Assembly: GCF_008312835.1 (NCBI RefSeq)
Contig: NZ_VSKS01000003.1
Location: 372,001-436,000 of the forward strand
Reading direction: 5' to 3'
DNA from: Streptomyces marokkonensis
GTDB lineage: Bacteria; Actinomycetota; Actinomycetes; Streptomycetales; Streptomycetaceae
DNA length: 64,000 bases
A program made the translations under genes and the position numbers. The first letter of the stretch is position 1, and each line of letters begins with the position of its first letter. This document shows positions 1 to 8,503 of this stretch, one piece after another. Below the pieces are notes generated by a model, which did no database searches, had not been told where the DNA came from, and was given only the letters and a program-made list of their open reading frames with translations.

Positions 1-1
1 C

Positions 2-637
2 CTCGATCTGGGCGACGGCGAGAACCGCTTCCACCCCGACTGGATCGGCGCGGTCGGCGCCGCGCTCGCCGAGGTGGAGAAGGCGGAGGGCCCCCGCGCG
101 CTGGTCACCGCCGCCACGGGCAAGTTCTACTCCAACGGGCTCGACCTGGAGTGGCTGTTCGCCAACGCCGACGCGTACCACGACTACGTCGTCTCCGTTC
201 ACGAGCTGTTCGCACGGCTGCTGTCGCTGCCGGTCGTCACGGTGGCCGCGCTGCAGGGTCACACGTTCGCCGCCGGTGCGATGTTCTCCCTGGCCCACGA
301 CTTCCGCGTCATGCGCGCCGACCGCGGCTACTGGTGCCTGCCCGAGGCGGACATCGACATCCCCTTCACGCCCGGCATGGCCGCCCTCATCCAGTCCCGG
401 CTGGCGCCGCGGACGGCGCACGAGGCCATGGTCACCGCCCGCCGCTACGGGGGCGCCGACGCCGAGGCCGCCGGCATCGTCGACCGGGCGGCCCCCGAGG
501 AGGCCGTACGCTCCACCGCCCTCGAGCTCGCCCGGGCGCAGGTCGGCAAGGCCGGCGACACCCTCGGCACCATCAAGGCCCGCATGTACGCCCCGGCCCT
601 GACCACCCTGCGGGACACCACGAACCCACTCGGCTGA
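2..637 (+). CDS. Enoyl-CoA hydratase/isomerase family protein, 5' end cut by window
   Basis: The reading frame is open from base 2, so the gene starts outside the window; 211 residues are visible and perhaps 20-40 are missing compared with the usual length of about 250. The crotonase fold is recognisable from the first oxyanion-hole segment GKFYSNGLDLEWL and the second, GHTFAAGAMFSLAHDFRV, followed by PEADIDIPF. Members bind acyl-CoA thioesters and stabilise an enolate, most often hydrating enoyl-CoA or isomerising double bonds in fatty-acid or side-chain breakdown. The substrate cannot be read from the sequence. The acidic residues in PEADIDIP lie where many family members carry a catalytic Glu or Asp. 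The next intact gene is more than 1 kb away, so context gives no pathway. Confidence 0.9.
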   Translation, partial: LDLGDGENRFHPDWIGAVGAALAEVEKAEGPRALVTAATGKFYSNGLDLEWLFANADAYHDYVVSVHELFARLLSLPVVTVAALQGHTFAAGAMFSLAHDFRVMRADRGYWCLPEADIDIPFTPGMAALIQSRLAPRTAHEAMVTARRYGGADAEAAGIVDRAAPEEAVRSTALELARAQVGKAGDTLGTIKARMYAPALTTLRDTTNPLG

Positions 638-733
638 GAAGCGTCCCGAAGCCGGGACACCCGGGGGCGCGCCCGTCCGCGGGGTGCCGGCCGACAGCGG
701 TTCGGGCGCCGGCCCGCCGTGCGGTCCGGGTGG

Positions 734-883
734 TCGGAGGCCGAACTCGTGGGGCGGCAGGTCGAGGGCGTAGCACGCCTCGCGGACCACGGCCTGCTCG
801 TCCTTGTCGAAGTCGCCGTCGGCGCCGCCGATGACGATGCCGATCTGGATGACGGCCCGCGCCCCGGCGGGCGGATTCCGCGC
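734..883 (-). pseudogene. TerB-like tellurite-resistance protein, 3' remnant
   Basis: On the minus strand about 50 codons match the C-terminal end of Streptomyces TerB-family proteins: IGIVIGGADGDFDKDEQA, then VVREACYALDLPPHEFGL, where family proteins end. The family's stop position (734-736) reads CGA instead of TGA, so the frame runs on. Upstream of about 883 the similarity stops and there is no start codon context. The N-terminal two thirds of the gene are gone. I read it as a decayed tail left by a deletion; the metal-binding character of the Asp-rich GGADGDFDKDE stretch is known for the family. Not expected to be functional. Confidence 0.6.
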
Positions 884-966
884 CGGCCAGGTGCCGCTGC
901 CTCCGGGCGCGGCGTGTACTCCCGCTGTCGTACGCGTTCGTCGCGAGAGGCTCCTGCCGTGAGGCT

Positions 967-1258
967 GTGAGCCGTTCCGCCTCCCGGCGCCTTCCCCGCA
1001 TCCCCCGGCCGCTGCCGCCGCCGCTCGCGGATCTGCTGATCGCGGTGGTGGTCGGCGTGTTCACCGGCTCGGACGCGGCCGTCAACGACCCCGGCCACCG
1101 GCAGGCCGACTGGGTGACCTGGCTGTTGTTCGCGGTCTCGACCGGCGCGCTGCTGGTGCGGAGCCGGTGGCCGGTGGCGGTCGCGGTGGTCACCGGGGCG
1201 GCGTGCGCCGGATGGGCGCTGTACGGGCACATCGGGGAGCCGCTGAACCTGCCGGTCT
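967..1258 (+). pseudogene. Two-component sensor histidine kinase, N-terminal membrane part only
   Basis: From a GTG at 967 the frame encodes about 97 residues typical of the N-terminal membrane domain of Streptomyces NarL-type sensor kinases: a hydrophobic segment LADLLIAVVVGVFTG, a second, WVTWLLFAVSTGALLVRSRW, a third starting PVAVAVVTGAACAGWALYG, and the conserved GEPLNLPV. At about 1258 the similarity ends abruptly and the remaining codons are out-of-frame junk. No dimerisation or ATPase domain follows. What follows is the end of an unrelated permease, so this looks like a deletion junction rather than a short natural protein. Confidence 0.6.
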
Positions 1259-1562
1259 CTCCGCGGTGGGGATGCCGGGCCCGGCGATCGGGACGTTCGT
1301 GCGTCATGCGGCCGGTGCGGTCGTCACCGTGGTCGCGGTGATGCTGCTGCCGTCCCTGTTCGGGCCGCTCCTCGGCGACCTGCGGCGGTGGGTCGCGGGC
1401 GCCACCCCGACGGCGGCGCCGGAGAAACTCACGCAGACGTCCGACGCGAGCCCGGAGGCGGTCGGCAGCCTGGGCGCCTGGCCGTCGTTGGCGCTGGTCG
1501 CCGGATACACCGTCCTCGCCCTGGCCGGAGCGGCGCGCGTCCTGCACAGCCGTGATGTCTGA
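1259..1562 (+). pseudogene. ABC-2 type transporter permease, C-terminal remnant
   Basis: Beginning near 1272 the third forward frame encodes about 97 residues that look like the end of ABC-2 permeases: IGTFVRHAAGAVVTVVAV plus MLLPSLFGP, a connecting loop, then a last membrane helix SLALVAGYTVLALAGAA and the family-typical ending RVLHSRDV before TGA at 1560. The N-terminal four or five helices are missing and the upstream sequence belongs to a histidine-kinase remnant in another frame. An internal ATG at 1272 has a weak upstream GGTGGGG, so a short peptide could be made, but transport function is not expected. Confidence 0.6.
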
Positions 1563-1743
1563 CCACCGGCCGGCCCCGACGCCGACGCCGGCCCCGCGGC
1601 CGGCATCCGTGCCGGGCACACCGGCCGCCCCGTCCTGTGCCTCACCCGACCGTCCACCGGTGTCCGGCCCGGGGCACCGCTGTGCGCTCGAGTGTGGCGC
1701 AGGTCACGGGAAGTCGGCGCGGGGTGCCGGACAGTTCATCGAA

Positions 1744-2460
1744 GTGAGCACTCATATGCGAACCCGGGTACGGGCCGGGGACTCCAGCGCGTTCGCCGAA
1801 CTGTTCGACGACTACGCCCGCGCGGTCTACAACCACGCCTTCCGGCTGACCGCGGACTGGTCGACGGCCGAGGACGTCATGGCCGCCACCTTCATGGAGG
1901 CGTGGCGACTGCGGGACAAGGTCGACCCGGAGGGCGGCTCCCTGCGGCCGTGGCTGCTGGGCATCGCCACCAACACCGCGCGCAACCAGTACCGCAGCAA
2001 CCGGCGGTACCGGGCCGCCGCCCGGGCGGCCGCGGCGGCCGAACTCTCGGTGCCCGACCACGCCGAGGACGTGGCGGACCGGCTCGACGGCCGGCAGCGC
2101 CTCGCGACGGCGCTCACCGCCCTGGCGACACTGCGCCGTCCGGAGCGCGAGGTCATCGTGCTCTGCCTGGGGGAGGGCATGGACTACGAGACCGCGGCGG
2201 AGACGCTCGGCATTCCGGTCGGCACGGTCGCCTCCCGGCTCTCCCGGGCCCGCAAGAAGCTCCGCGGCAAGGCCGAGCCCGCGCTCGCCCCACCTCAACC
2301 ACCGCCCCGCACAAGGCGGTCGGGAGGCACGACGGCCGCGCCGGCGCCCGGAGGACATCCCGAGGAAAGTCCCGGGAAACGGGAAGCCGCCGGCCCCCGC
2401 CGACAGACAAGAGGCGATCACGCATACGCGATCCGGCCCGCACAGGAAGGAAACCGATGA
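1744..2460 (+). CDS. ECF-type RNA polymerase sigma factor
   Basis: About 238 residues with the two ECF domains. Region 2 is seen in FAELFDDYARAVYNHAFRLT and AEDVMAATFMEAWRLRDKV; region 4 in LRRPEREVIVLCLGEGMDY followed by the helix-turn-helix ETLGIPVGTVASRLSRARKK. The tail after about residue 180 is Pro/Arg-rich and probably disordered. It would direct core RNA polymerase to a small regulon. The stop TGA overlaps the next start (ATGA at 2457), so the two products are translationally coupled, and the neighbour is likely its membrane regulator. GTG 1744 was chosen; ATG 1756 is an alternative start and neither has a strong Shine-Dalgarno. A second pair of the same layout lies at 20.06-21.64 kb. 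Confidence 0.85.
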   Translation: MSTHMRTRVRAGDSSAFAELFDDYARAVYNHAFRLTADWSTAEDVMAATFMEAWRLRDKVDPEGGSLRPWLLGIATNTARNQYRSNRRYRAAARAAAAAELSVPDHAEDVADRLDGRQRLATALTALATLRRPEREVIVLCLGEGMDYETAAETLGIPVGTVASRLSRARKKLRGKAEPALAPPQPPPRTRRSGGTTAAPAPGGHPEESPGKREAAGPRRQTRGDHAYAIRPAQEGNR

Positions 2461-3551
2461 ACGCGAACACGTCCCGGCAGAACGCTGCCGAGTGGGCGGA
2501 GGGTGCACAGCTCTTCGACCGGACGACGCGCGACCTGCCGCCGGGCCGTCACCAGTTCCACAAGGAGCGCATGATGGCCCAGATCCAGCAGACCCGGACG
2601 GAAGAGCGCGCGGCGGCGCGGCCGAAGGACCCGGCGACGACCCGGCGCTTCCGGCTGCCGCGCCCCGCCATCACCCTGCCCGCCCTGGCCGCGGTCCTCG
2701 CCGGGGTGGTCGCCACCGGGGTGATCACGTCCGGTGGGGGCACCGGGCTGGAGGACGGCGGCCTCGCCACCGGACCGGCCATGACCACCACCGTCGGGGT
2801 CGCGACGACCAGGGGCGTACCGCAGCTGCTCGACCGGATCGCGCTCGCGGCGGCCGAGAGGGGCCACCCGGCCGTCAAGCCCGGCCAGTACATCTACATC
2901 GAGTCCAGGACGGCCGACACCTTCCTGAGGACCGACGGCGACAGGACCAGCGTGGCCAGCCACGCGCTGCACACCCGCCAGGTGTGGGAGTCCCCGGACG
3001 GCACCAAGGGCTGGCTGATCGACCCCGCGGTCAACGACAGCCCCGAGGGCGAGACCCTGAGCCTTCCCGACGAGCAGGGCAACACCCCGGAGGCGAACCT
3101 GAACGCCCCGTCGTACGACTACCTGGCCGAGCTGACCACGGACCCCGAGACCCTGCTGGCCAAGATCTACGAGGAGACCGAGGGGCAGGGCAACTCGCCC
3201 GACCAGCAGGCGTTCGCCACCATCGGTGACCTGCTCGGCGAGAGCTACCCCCCGGCGGAACTGTCCGCGGCCCTGTTCAAGACCGCCGCGAAGATCCCCG
3301 GTGTCGTCGTGGTCGACGACGCGGTGGACGCGGTGGGCCGGCGTGGTGTGGCGGTGGCCCGCCTGGACGAGACCAGCGGACAGCGCGAGGAATGGATCTT
3401 CGACAGGAAGACCCACGTCTTCCTGGGCGAGCGCACGGTTCAGGTGAACAGGGCCGACGGGGAGGACGGCCTGATCAAGCCCGGCACGGTCGTCTTCACC
3501 AGCGCCATCATGAACCGCGCGGTCGTCGACGGCATCAGGCAGACCCCGTAA
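2457..3551 (+). CDS. CU044_5270 family membrane protein, partner of the ECF sigma factor
   Basis: A 364-residue protein. A cytoplasmic N-terminus of about 68 residues includes Leu/Arg/Gln-rich helices (LFDRTTRDLPPGRHQFHKER). One membrane helix follows around residues 69-92 (ITLPALAAVLAGVVATGVIT), then an extracytoplasmic domain with YIYIESRTADT, LIDPAVNDSP and VVVVDDAVDAVGRRGVAVAR. This architecture is that of Streptomyces CU044_5270 family proteins. They are regularly encoded just after ECF sigma factors and are thought to act as anti-sigma-like or sensory partners, though I do not know of a proven mechanism. The 4-nt ATGA overlap with the sigma gene supports stoichiometric co-production. 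No zinc-finger HxxxCxxC motif is visible in the cytoplasmic part, so it is not a classic ZAS anti-sigma factor. Confidence 0.75.
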   Translation: MNANTSRQNAAEWAEGAQLFDRTTRDLPPGRHQFHKERMMAQIQQTRTEERAAARPKDPATTRRFRLPRPAITLPALAAVLAGVVATGVITSGGGTGLEDGGLATGPAMTTTVGVATTRGVPQLLDRIALAAAERGHPAVKPGQYIYIESRTADTFLRTDGDRTSVASHALHTRQVWESPDGTKGWLIDPAVNDSPEGETLSLPDEQGNTPEANLNAPSYDYLAELTTDPETLLAKIYEETEGQGNSPDQQAFATIGDLLGESYPPAELSAALFKTAAKIPGVVVVDDAVDAVGRRGVAVARLDETSGQREEWIFDRKTHVFLGERTVQVNRADGEDGLIKPGTVVFTSAIMNRAVVDGIRQTP

Positions 3552-3644
3552 CGACCGTGATGATCCGTCAGGCCGGGCACGCGCTGTCGGACCCGTACGT
3601 CAAGATCTCCTCGTGGAGCGTACGGGCGTGGACGGGGAGACGGG

Positions 3645-5672
3645 ATGACGACGGGCGAGCTGCTGACGGCGCGGACCGGGACGGCGGCCCTTGACGATCA
3701 CGGCGTGATGGTCGCGCTGGACGGGCTCGTGGACGGCGCGGGCCACTGGAGCGGCAAGGGGTCGCTGGCCGGTATCGAGCGGACGGGCCGCTATCTGGCC
3801 GGGACGTGGGAGCCGGCCGCGCCGAACGAGGGGCCGGGAAGGGCCGGGGAAGGGTCCTGGACGCGGTTCATCGGGCGCATCGGTGCCGTGGCGCTGCGTG
3901 CCGCCGTGGAGCCCACCCGCGACGAGCGGCGCCGGCGGTTGCTCGCGCTGCTGGAGATCTGGGCCGACAGCCCCTTCGCCGACCCCCGGGCGGCCCTGCG
4001 CACCGGGCTCGTGCGGCTCGCCGACGGCGGCCCCGAGGCCGTCCGGGACGAGCGGGGGGCGGCCGTCGCGGTCGGCTGGGCCGCCGACGGGCTGCGGACG
4101 TTCGTCGACCTGCGGACGGGGGAGGCGGACCCGCCGGGCCTCGGGGTGATCGAGGAGGCGACCGACGTCCCGCGCGGGGGATGGGGCAGCGCCGAGCAGG
4201 TGCGCCGCCTGCTGGACCTGGTCCGGGAGCGCGGGCCGGTGCCGTGGGACCCCGACGCGGTGGCCCTGCTGCGGGACGGCACGGGGACGGGCCGGGCGGC
4301 GGCGTCCTTCGCCCTGGCGGGGATGCTCGCCGTGGGATACCTGCCGCACCTCGACGACAGGGAGCGGAAGATCCACGGGCTCAAGGTGGCCGAGGTCGAG
4401 GACGGCTTCCACGAGTGCGCCCGGGCGCGCCCGCTCGACCGTCTCGAACTGGCGGCGGACGTACTGCCCGAGGACCCCGCCGAGCTGTGGGAGCCGCACG
4501 GCCTGCGCGCGGTGGCCGAACGGATCGCGCACGCGTGGCGGGAGCGGTACGGCCGGCGGACCGCGGTCCCGGAGCGTACGTTCAGCACGGTCATCGAGCT
4601 GCGTCCGTTCCGGCTGCCGGCTGCCCGCTTCTGCGCGGCGTTCACCGACCACGCCTCGATACGCGGTCTCGGCTCGGACCTCGACACCTGGATCCGGAAC
4701 GGCGAGCACGGCCCCTTCCTGACCGCCGGGGGCCGGGACCTCGTCGATTTCGAGGACACGCTGCGCGCCGTCGTGCCGCACCTCTTCCGCGTCTGCACGG
4801 AGCTCCCCGCCGGTGACCCGGTCCGCGCCGGAGCGCCCGGCCTCGTACGGGCACTGCGGGACCGGTTGAACCACCCGGGCCTGCTGCTGAACGCCGGCAC
4901 CCTCAGCCACACGGTGGGACACGGGGTCGCCGATGTGCGCGACAGGTTCGGCTCGCATCCCTACACGGGAGGCCCGGAACCGCTGGACGTCGCGAGCGCC
5001 GACGACGGACTGACCGTGGTCGTGGACGGCGTCGTCGACCGCAGGGGCGAGCGGTCCCGGCCCCGGCTGTTCTTCCGCCCGGCCTTCCACGGCGACGACG
5101 AGCGCTCCCGCACGCTGCGGGCGGCATCGGCGGGCTTCCGTCACGGCTCCGGGATCGAGGCGGTGGAGTGGCTGCGCGGTCCGGCCTGCGCACGCCTCGT
5201 CGAGCGGCTCGAGGACACCTCGCTGCCGCCGGGGGCGTACGAGACGAACCCGGCCCTCTCCGTGCCCGGCGTCCTGGCACGGGCCGCCGGCGAGCTCGGC
5301 GTCGACGAGGACGCGGCGGCGCTCTACCTGCAACTGCTGACCCTCTACGCGCCGAGCGACCGCAACATCCGTACGTGGAACGGCTGGAAGCCCACCCGCC
5401 ACCAGAAGGCCGCCGCCGTGCTGGCCGAACGCGGCCTGGCCGTCGAGGACAAGCGCGCCCGGGCGGGCCGCCGGCTCTTCCTGCCGGGCGAGTGGATCCA
5501 CGCCCAGAAGCCCTACCAGCCCATGGAGGCGTGGAAGGCGGACCTGCTCGGGGTGGGCCGCTCGTACAACGGCCGCCTGGAGAACCCCCTCCCCCTCCCC
5601 ACCCGCACGCTGCCCGAGTTGTTCGCCCACGCGTGGAACCTGGTCGAGGAGGGACGGGGCCCTTCGGCGTGA
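3645..5672 (+). CDS. Large uncharacterised cytoplasmic protein
   Basis: A 675-residue protein starting at ATG 3645 with GGGGAGAC just upstream. I do not recognise a named domain. It has no signal peptide or membrane helix and is alternately charged and helical. The last third, with ALYLQLLTLYAPSDRNIRTW, GWKPTRHQKAAAVLAERGL and FLPGEWIHAQKPYQPMEAWK, resembles long actinobacterial proteins often annotated only as DNA-binding or hypothetical. Some of those lie near MoxR/VWA-type genes, but no such genes are seen here. It stands alone between the sigma pair and a convergent thiol-redox pair. Function unknown. Confidence 0.7.
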   Translation: MTTGELLTARTGTAALDDHGVMVALDGLVDGAGHWSGKGSLAGIERTGRYLAGTWEPAAPNEGPGRAGEGSWTRFIGRIGAVALRAAVEPTRDERRRRLLALLEIWADSPFADPRAALRTGLVRLADGGPEAVRDERGAAVAVGWAADGLRTFVDLRTGEADPPGLGVIEEATDVPRGGWGSAEQVRRLLDLVRERGPVPWDPDAVALLRDGTGTGRAAASFALAGMLAVGYLPHLDDRERKIHGLKVAEVEDGFHECARARPLDRLELAADVLPEDPAELWEPHGLRAVAERIAHAWRERYGRRTAVPERTFSTVIELRPFRLPAARFCAAFTDHASIRGLGSDLDTWIRNGEHGPFLTAGGRDLVDFEDTLRAVVPHLFRVCTELPAGDPVRAGAPGLVRALRDRLNHPGLLLNAGTLSHTVGHGVADVRDRFGSHPYTGGPEPLDVASADDGLTVVVDGVVDRRGERSRPRLFFRPAFHGDDERSRTLRAASAGFRHGSGIEAVEWLRGPACARLVERLEDTSLPPGAYETNPALSVPGVLARAAGELGVDEDAAALYLQLLTLYAPSDRNIRTWNGWKPTRHQKAAAVLAERGLAVEDKRARAGRRLFLPGEWIHAQKPYQPMEAWKADLLGVGRSYNGRLENPLPLPTRTLPELFAHAWNLVEEGRGPSA

Positions 5673-5727
5673 GCCCTGAGCCTGCCGTACCCGGCATTCA
5701 CACGCTCAATGCCGTCCCTGCCCGGGA

Positions 5728-6570
5728 TCACCGTGATCGCCTGTGACGCCGGATCAGCAGTGTGGCGAGGAGCAGGAGCGCGAAGAGCACCGCGACCATG
5801 GCGGGTCCGGCCGCGTCCAGGGAGTCGGCGACGGCTCGCTGGACGCTCGCCGCCGCGTCGATGACCGGGTCGGTGGTGGCGGGGTCGCGCAGGGCGCGGA
5901 TCTCGTACCAGCCGTAGTAGGCGACGTAGGCGCCGACCAGGAGGAGCAGGCCGCCGCCGAGACGCGGGGCCATCGCGCCCATGCGGCGCAGCCGGGTGAC
6001 GGCGGTGGTGCGGGTGAGGGCGACGGTCAGGGAGGCCGCGCCGACGATCAGGCCCATCCCGGCTGCGTAGGCCGTGAACAGGGCGATGCCCTCCGTGGTG
6101 GAGCCGCTGCGGAAGGCGGAGACCACGATGGCGAGGAACGGGGCGATGGTGCAGCCGAGGGAGGCGGTGGCATACGCCATGCCGAACAGCGCCATCGAGG
6201 GAACGGAGCGCGTGACGGTGGGGGCGCGGCGCAGTTTCGGGGCCATGGTGGGCAGTTGGCGGCCGGCGAGGAGCCATGCTCCGGCGGCGGTGATGAGCAG
6301 GCCGAAGGCGATGGTGAACCAGGGCAGGTGCTGCTGGACCTGGCCGGCGACGGGCTGGACGACGAGTCCGAAGACGCCGAAGAAGGCGGCGAAGCCGATG
6401 GTCATCGCGGCGGTGGCGGCGAGCGCCCGGCCGACGGCGACGCCGCGGCGGGGCGTGTCGTCGCCGAGGACGAGAAGGGACAGGTAGGCGGGGAGCAGGG
6501 CGAAGCCGCACGGGTTGACGGCGGCGAGTATCCCGGCGCCGAGCGCGAGGGCGAGGGGCAGGTCGGCCAT
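5728..6570 (-). CDS. ccdA: CcdA/DsbD-type membrane thiol-disulfide transporter
   Basis: A 280-residue membrane protein with about six helices plus a C-terminal anchor. Helix 1 carries NPCGFALLPAYL (Cys21) and helix 4 carries ASLGCTIAPF (Cys140), the paired transmembrane cysteines that CcdA/DsbD proteins use to move reducing equivalents from cytoplasmic thioredoxin to the outside. The long C-terminal extension after helix 6 ends with another hydrophobic segment, VAVLFALLLLATLLI, and basic residues. It lies 7 nt downstream of a thioredoxin-fold lipoprotein gene on the same strand, its likely redox partner. Together they would maintain reduced thiols outside the membrane, for example for cytochrome c maturation or metal handling; no cytochrome biogenesis genes are adjacent. 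Confidence 0.9.
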   Translation of the reverse strand: MADLPLALALGAGILAAVNPCGFALLPAYLSLLVLGDDTPRRGVAVGRALAATAAMTIGFAAFFGVFGLVVQPVAGQVQQHLPWFTIAFGLLITAAGAWLLAGRQLPTMAPKLRRAPTVTRSVPSMALFGMAYATASLGCTIAPFLAIVVSAFRSGSTTEGIALFTAYAAGMGLIVGAASLTVALTRTTAVTRLRRMGAMAPRLGGGLLLLVGAYVAYYGWYEIRALRDPATTDPVIDAAASVQRAVADSLDAAGPAMVAVLFALLLLATLLIRRHRRSR

Positions 6571-6577
6571 GGCGGGG

Positions 6578-7156
6578 TCAGCCGGTGACGGCGGCGACCT
6601 TGTCCGCCAGGCCCTCGCCGCCGGGGAGGACGCCCTCGTAGACGGTCTCCCCGTTCTTGTCGAGGATCACGTAGTGGCTCTGCTGGGTCACCTCGAACCG
6701 CTTCCACACCTCGCCCTTCTCGTCGGACAGGTGCGGGAAGGAGGCGGTGCCGGTGTCGGCGACGAAGTCGCGCATGGCGGAGTTCTTGTCCAGGCCCGCG
6801 ACGCCGACGACGTTCGCCTTGCCCTCGTAGTCGGCGGCGACCTCGGCGGTCTCGGCGGCCTGCCCCTTGCACGTCGGGCACCAAGGAGCCCAGAACCACA
6901 GCACGGTGGGCTTGCCCGCGAGGTCCTTCGCGTCGAACGGCTTGCCGTCCACGGTGGTGGCGGTGAAGTGCAGCGCCTCGGGGACCTCCGCGCCCGGGGA
7001 CCCGCTGCCGCTGTCGCGGAGGTCTGCGGGGGAAGACGCCTTCGGGGTGGAAGCCCTCGTACCGTCGGCGGACGCGGCGACCTCGTCCGAGCCGCATCCG
7101 GTCAGGGTGAGGAGGGCGGCGGCAAGGGCGGCCGGAAGGAGGTTACGGGCACGCAA
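6578..7156 (-). CDS. TlpA/DsbE-like thioredoxin-fold lipoprotein
   Basis: A 192-residue secreted lipoprotein: an N-terminal signal with lipobox LTLTGC (lipidated Cys21), a Ser/Asp-rich linker to about residue 55, then a thioredoxin-like domain with WFWAPWCPTCKG (redox pair Cys93/Cys96) and YVILDKNGETVYEG near the cis-Pro region. Family members reduce or oxidise extracytoplasmic thiols. It is the first gene of a two-gene unit with the CcdA-like gene 7 nt downstream, which would supply electrons. It resembles mycobacterial DsbF/DsbE in having a CxxC active site and lipid anchor; the redox direction cannot be told from sequence. Confidence 0.88.
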   Translation of the reverse strand: MRARNLLPAALAAALLTLTGCGSDEVAASADGTRASTPKASSPADLRDSGSGSPGAEVPEALHFTATTVDGKPFDAKDLAGKPTVLWFWAPWCPTCKGQAAETAEVAADYEGKANVVGVAGLDKNSAMRDFVADTGTASFPHLSDEKGEVWKRFEVTQQSHYVILDKNGETVYEGVLPGGEGLADKVAAVTG

Positions 7157-7349
7157 GGAGGGCTCCTGGAGGTCGGGACTGGTGGTGACAGTAGTGCCGG
7201 CGGCCCGGGCGGGCAGCAGACCGGAGCCTTACGGATCGGTGACGTCGGCCGACGGCGTACCTGAGCCGCACGAGGCCGAGGACGGTGATGCGGCCGCGGG
7301 CCGGACGGAGCTGACCGGGTCGGCGCAGTCGCGCGGCACTCGGTGCGAC

Positions 7350-7535
7350 CCCTGGTTCCGGCGTCCCTGGTTTCCGGGATGGCTGCGGGCGGTGCGCTCG
7401 TTGCCGAACTTGTACGAGCCGGTCCAGCGTGCCATCAGCGAGATCCGGATCTTCTCCGCCTTCGATCCGGTGCTGAGGGCCCTCCGGGCCGTGCTGCTGG
7501 TGGCCGGCGACAAGGGCGGAAACCGGTGGCGGAAA
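7350..7535 (+). pseudogene. HigB/Gp49-like toxin remnant
   Basis: In the long gap 7157-7753, one forward frame encodes SEIRIFSAFDPVLRALRAVL followed by LVAGDKGGNRWRK. This matches the hallmark core of phage-derived Gp49/HigB-like toxins (pattern S-E-x-R-x-x-F-A-F-D-P ... LLVAGDK-x-G). A three-residue insertion (RAL), no convincing N-terminus, and no following antitoxin gene mark it as a relic. Boundaries are approximate. The rest of the gap shows no gene that I can support. Confidence 0.45.
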
Positions 7536-7753
7536 CGGCGGGCCGGACCGGGCCGAGGTGGCGACACTCCGAGCCCATGGGGAAGCGCCGGTCGGTCCGC
7601 TGCGTGTGGCCGCGGACTTCGGCGACGCGGAGTACACCGTCGCTCGAGGCGGCTGTTCTCTTCGAATGTGCCCGCGGTCCTGTTCCACAGGGTCGTTCCG
7701 ACCGGCACGATGATGTCCTCGCGACCATGCCCGAACGCACATGGAGGCAGGGG

Positions 7754-8476
7754 ATGCCCGTGGCTGTGCCCATCCGGCCCGGCGAGTGGCCCGCACGCAG
7801 TCTGCTGGGGGTGCTGTCGCCCCCGGCACGGCGAGACCTGCTCGAGCTGGGTACCGAGGTCCGGTGCGACGCGGGTGCCGTGCTGCTGAGGGAGGGAGAC
7901 GACGAACAGCACGTGTATCTCCTGGTGTCCGGTTTCGCCAAGGTCACGGCGACCGTGGAGAACGGCGAGACCTCACTCCTCGCGGTCAGGGCCGGCGGGG
8001 ACACGGTCGGCGAGATGGCGTCCATGAGCGGGGCCCCGCGCTCGGCCACGGTCACCGCCTGCGGTCCGCTGACCGCCCGCGTGTCACAGGGCGCCGATCT
8101 GCGGGAACTGCTGAAGCACCGCCCGGAGATCGCCATGGCCCTGACCGGCATGGTCGCCGACCGGTTGCGCTGGGCGAACCGGCGGCGGCTGGACTTCCGC
8201 GGCTATCCGGCAAAGGTGCGACTGGCCCGCCTGCTGGTGGAACTCGCCGGTTCCTACGGTTCGTCACGGGCGGACGGCGTGGTGATCGGCTGTCAGCTGA
8301 CGCAGCCGGAGCTGGCCACGATGGTCGGCGCGGCCGAGACGACGATCCACAAGGTACTGCGTGACCTGCGCGACGAGGGACTGCTGGAGACCGGCTACCG
8401 CTCCACCACCATCCGGAACCTGCCCGAGCTGGAACGACTCGCGGACCTGGCCCACAGCAGGCGACGGCCGACCTGA
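7754..8476 (+). CDS. Crp/Fnr family transcriptional regulator
   Basis: A 240-residue protein starting at ATG 7754, chosen because GGAGG lies 6 nt upstream; an earlier in-frame ATG at 7727 lacks this. The N-terminal cyclic-nucleotide-binding beta-roll is clear (LLREGDDEQHVYLLVSGFAK, then AGGDTVGEMASMSGAPRSAT), followed by the dimerisation helix and a C-terminal winged helix with LTQPELATMVGAAETTIHKV. The position of the phosphate-binding cassette (GEMASMSGAPRSAT) resembles cAMP-binding members (GE-x-A-L-x-x-x-x-R-S-A-T), so nucleotide binding is plausible but not shown. It lies about 0.9 kb from the cyclase-like gene at 9354, which makes a sensory link worth testing. It shares no operon with it. 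Confidence 0.88.
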   Translation: MPVAVPIRPGEWPARSLLGVLSPPARRDLLELGTEVRCDAGAVLLREGDDEQHVYLLVSGFAKVTATVENGETSLLAVRAGGDTVGEMASMSGAPRSATVTACGPLTARVSQGADLRELLKHRPEIAMALTGMVADRLRWANRRRLDFRGYPAKVRLARLLVELAGSYGSSRADGVVIGCQLTQPELATMVGAAETTIHKVLRDLRDEGLLETGYRSTTIRNLPELERLADLAHSRRRPT

Positions 8477-8503
8477 CGGACCGGCGGCATCCGGCCGATG
8501 ATG

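Noticed and set aside
7754-8476. The Crp/Fnr regulator as a member of the cyclase-NACHT operon
   Set aside because: It is separated by the oppositely oriented PycTM-like gene; only a loose functional link can be proposed.
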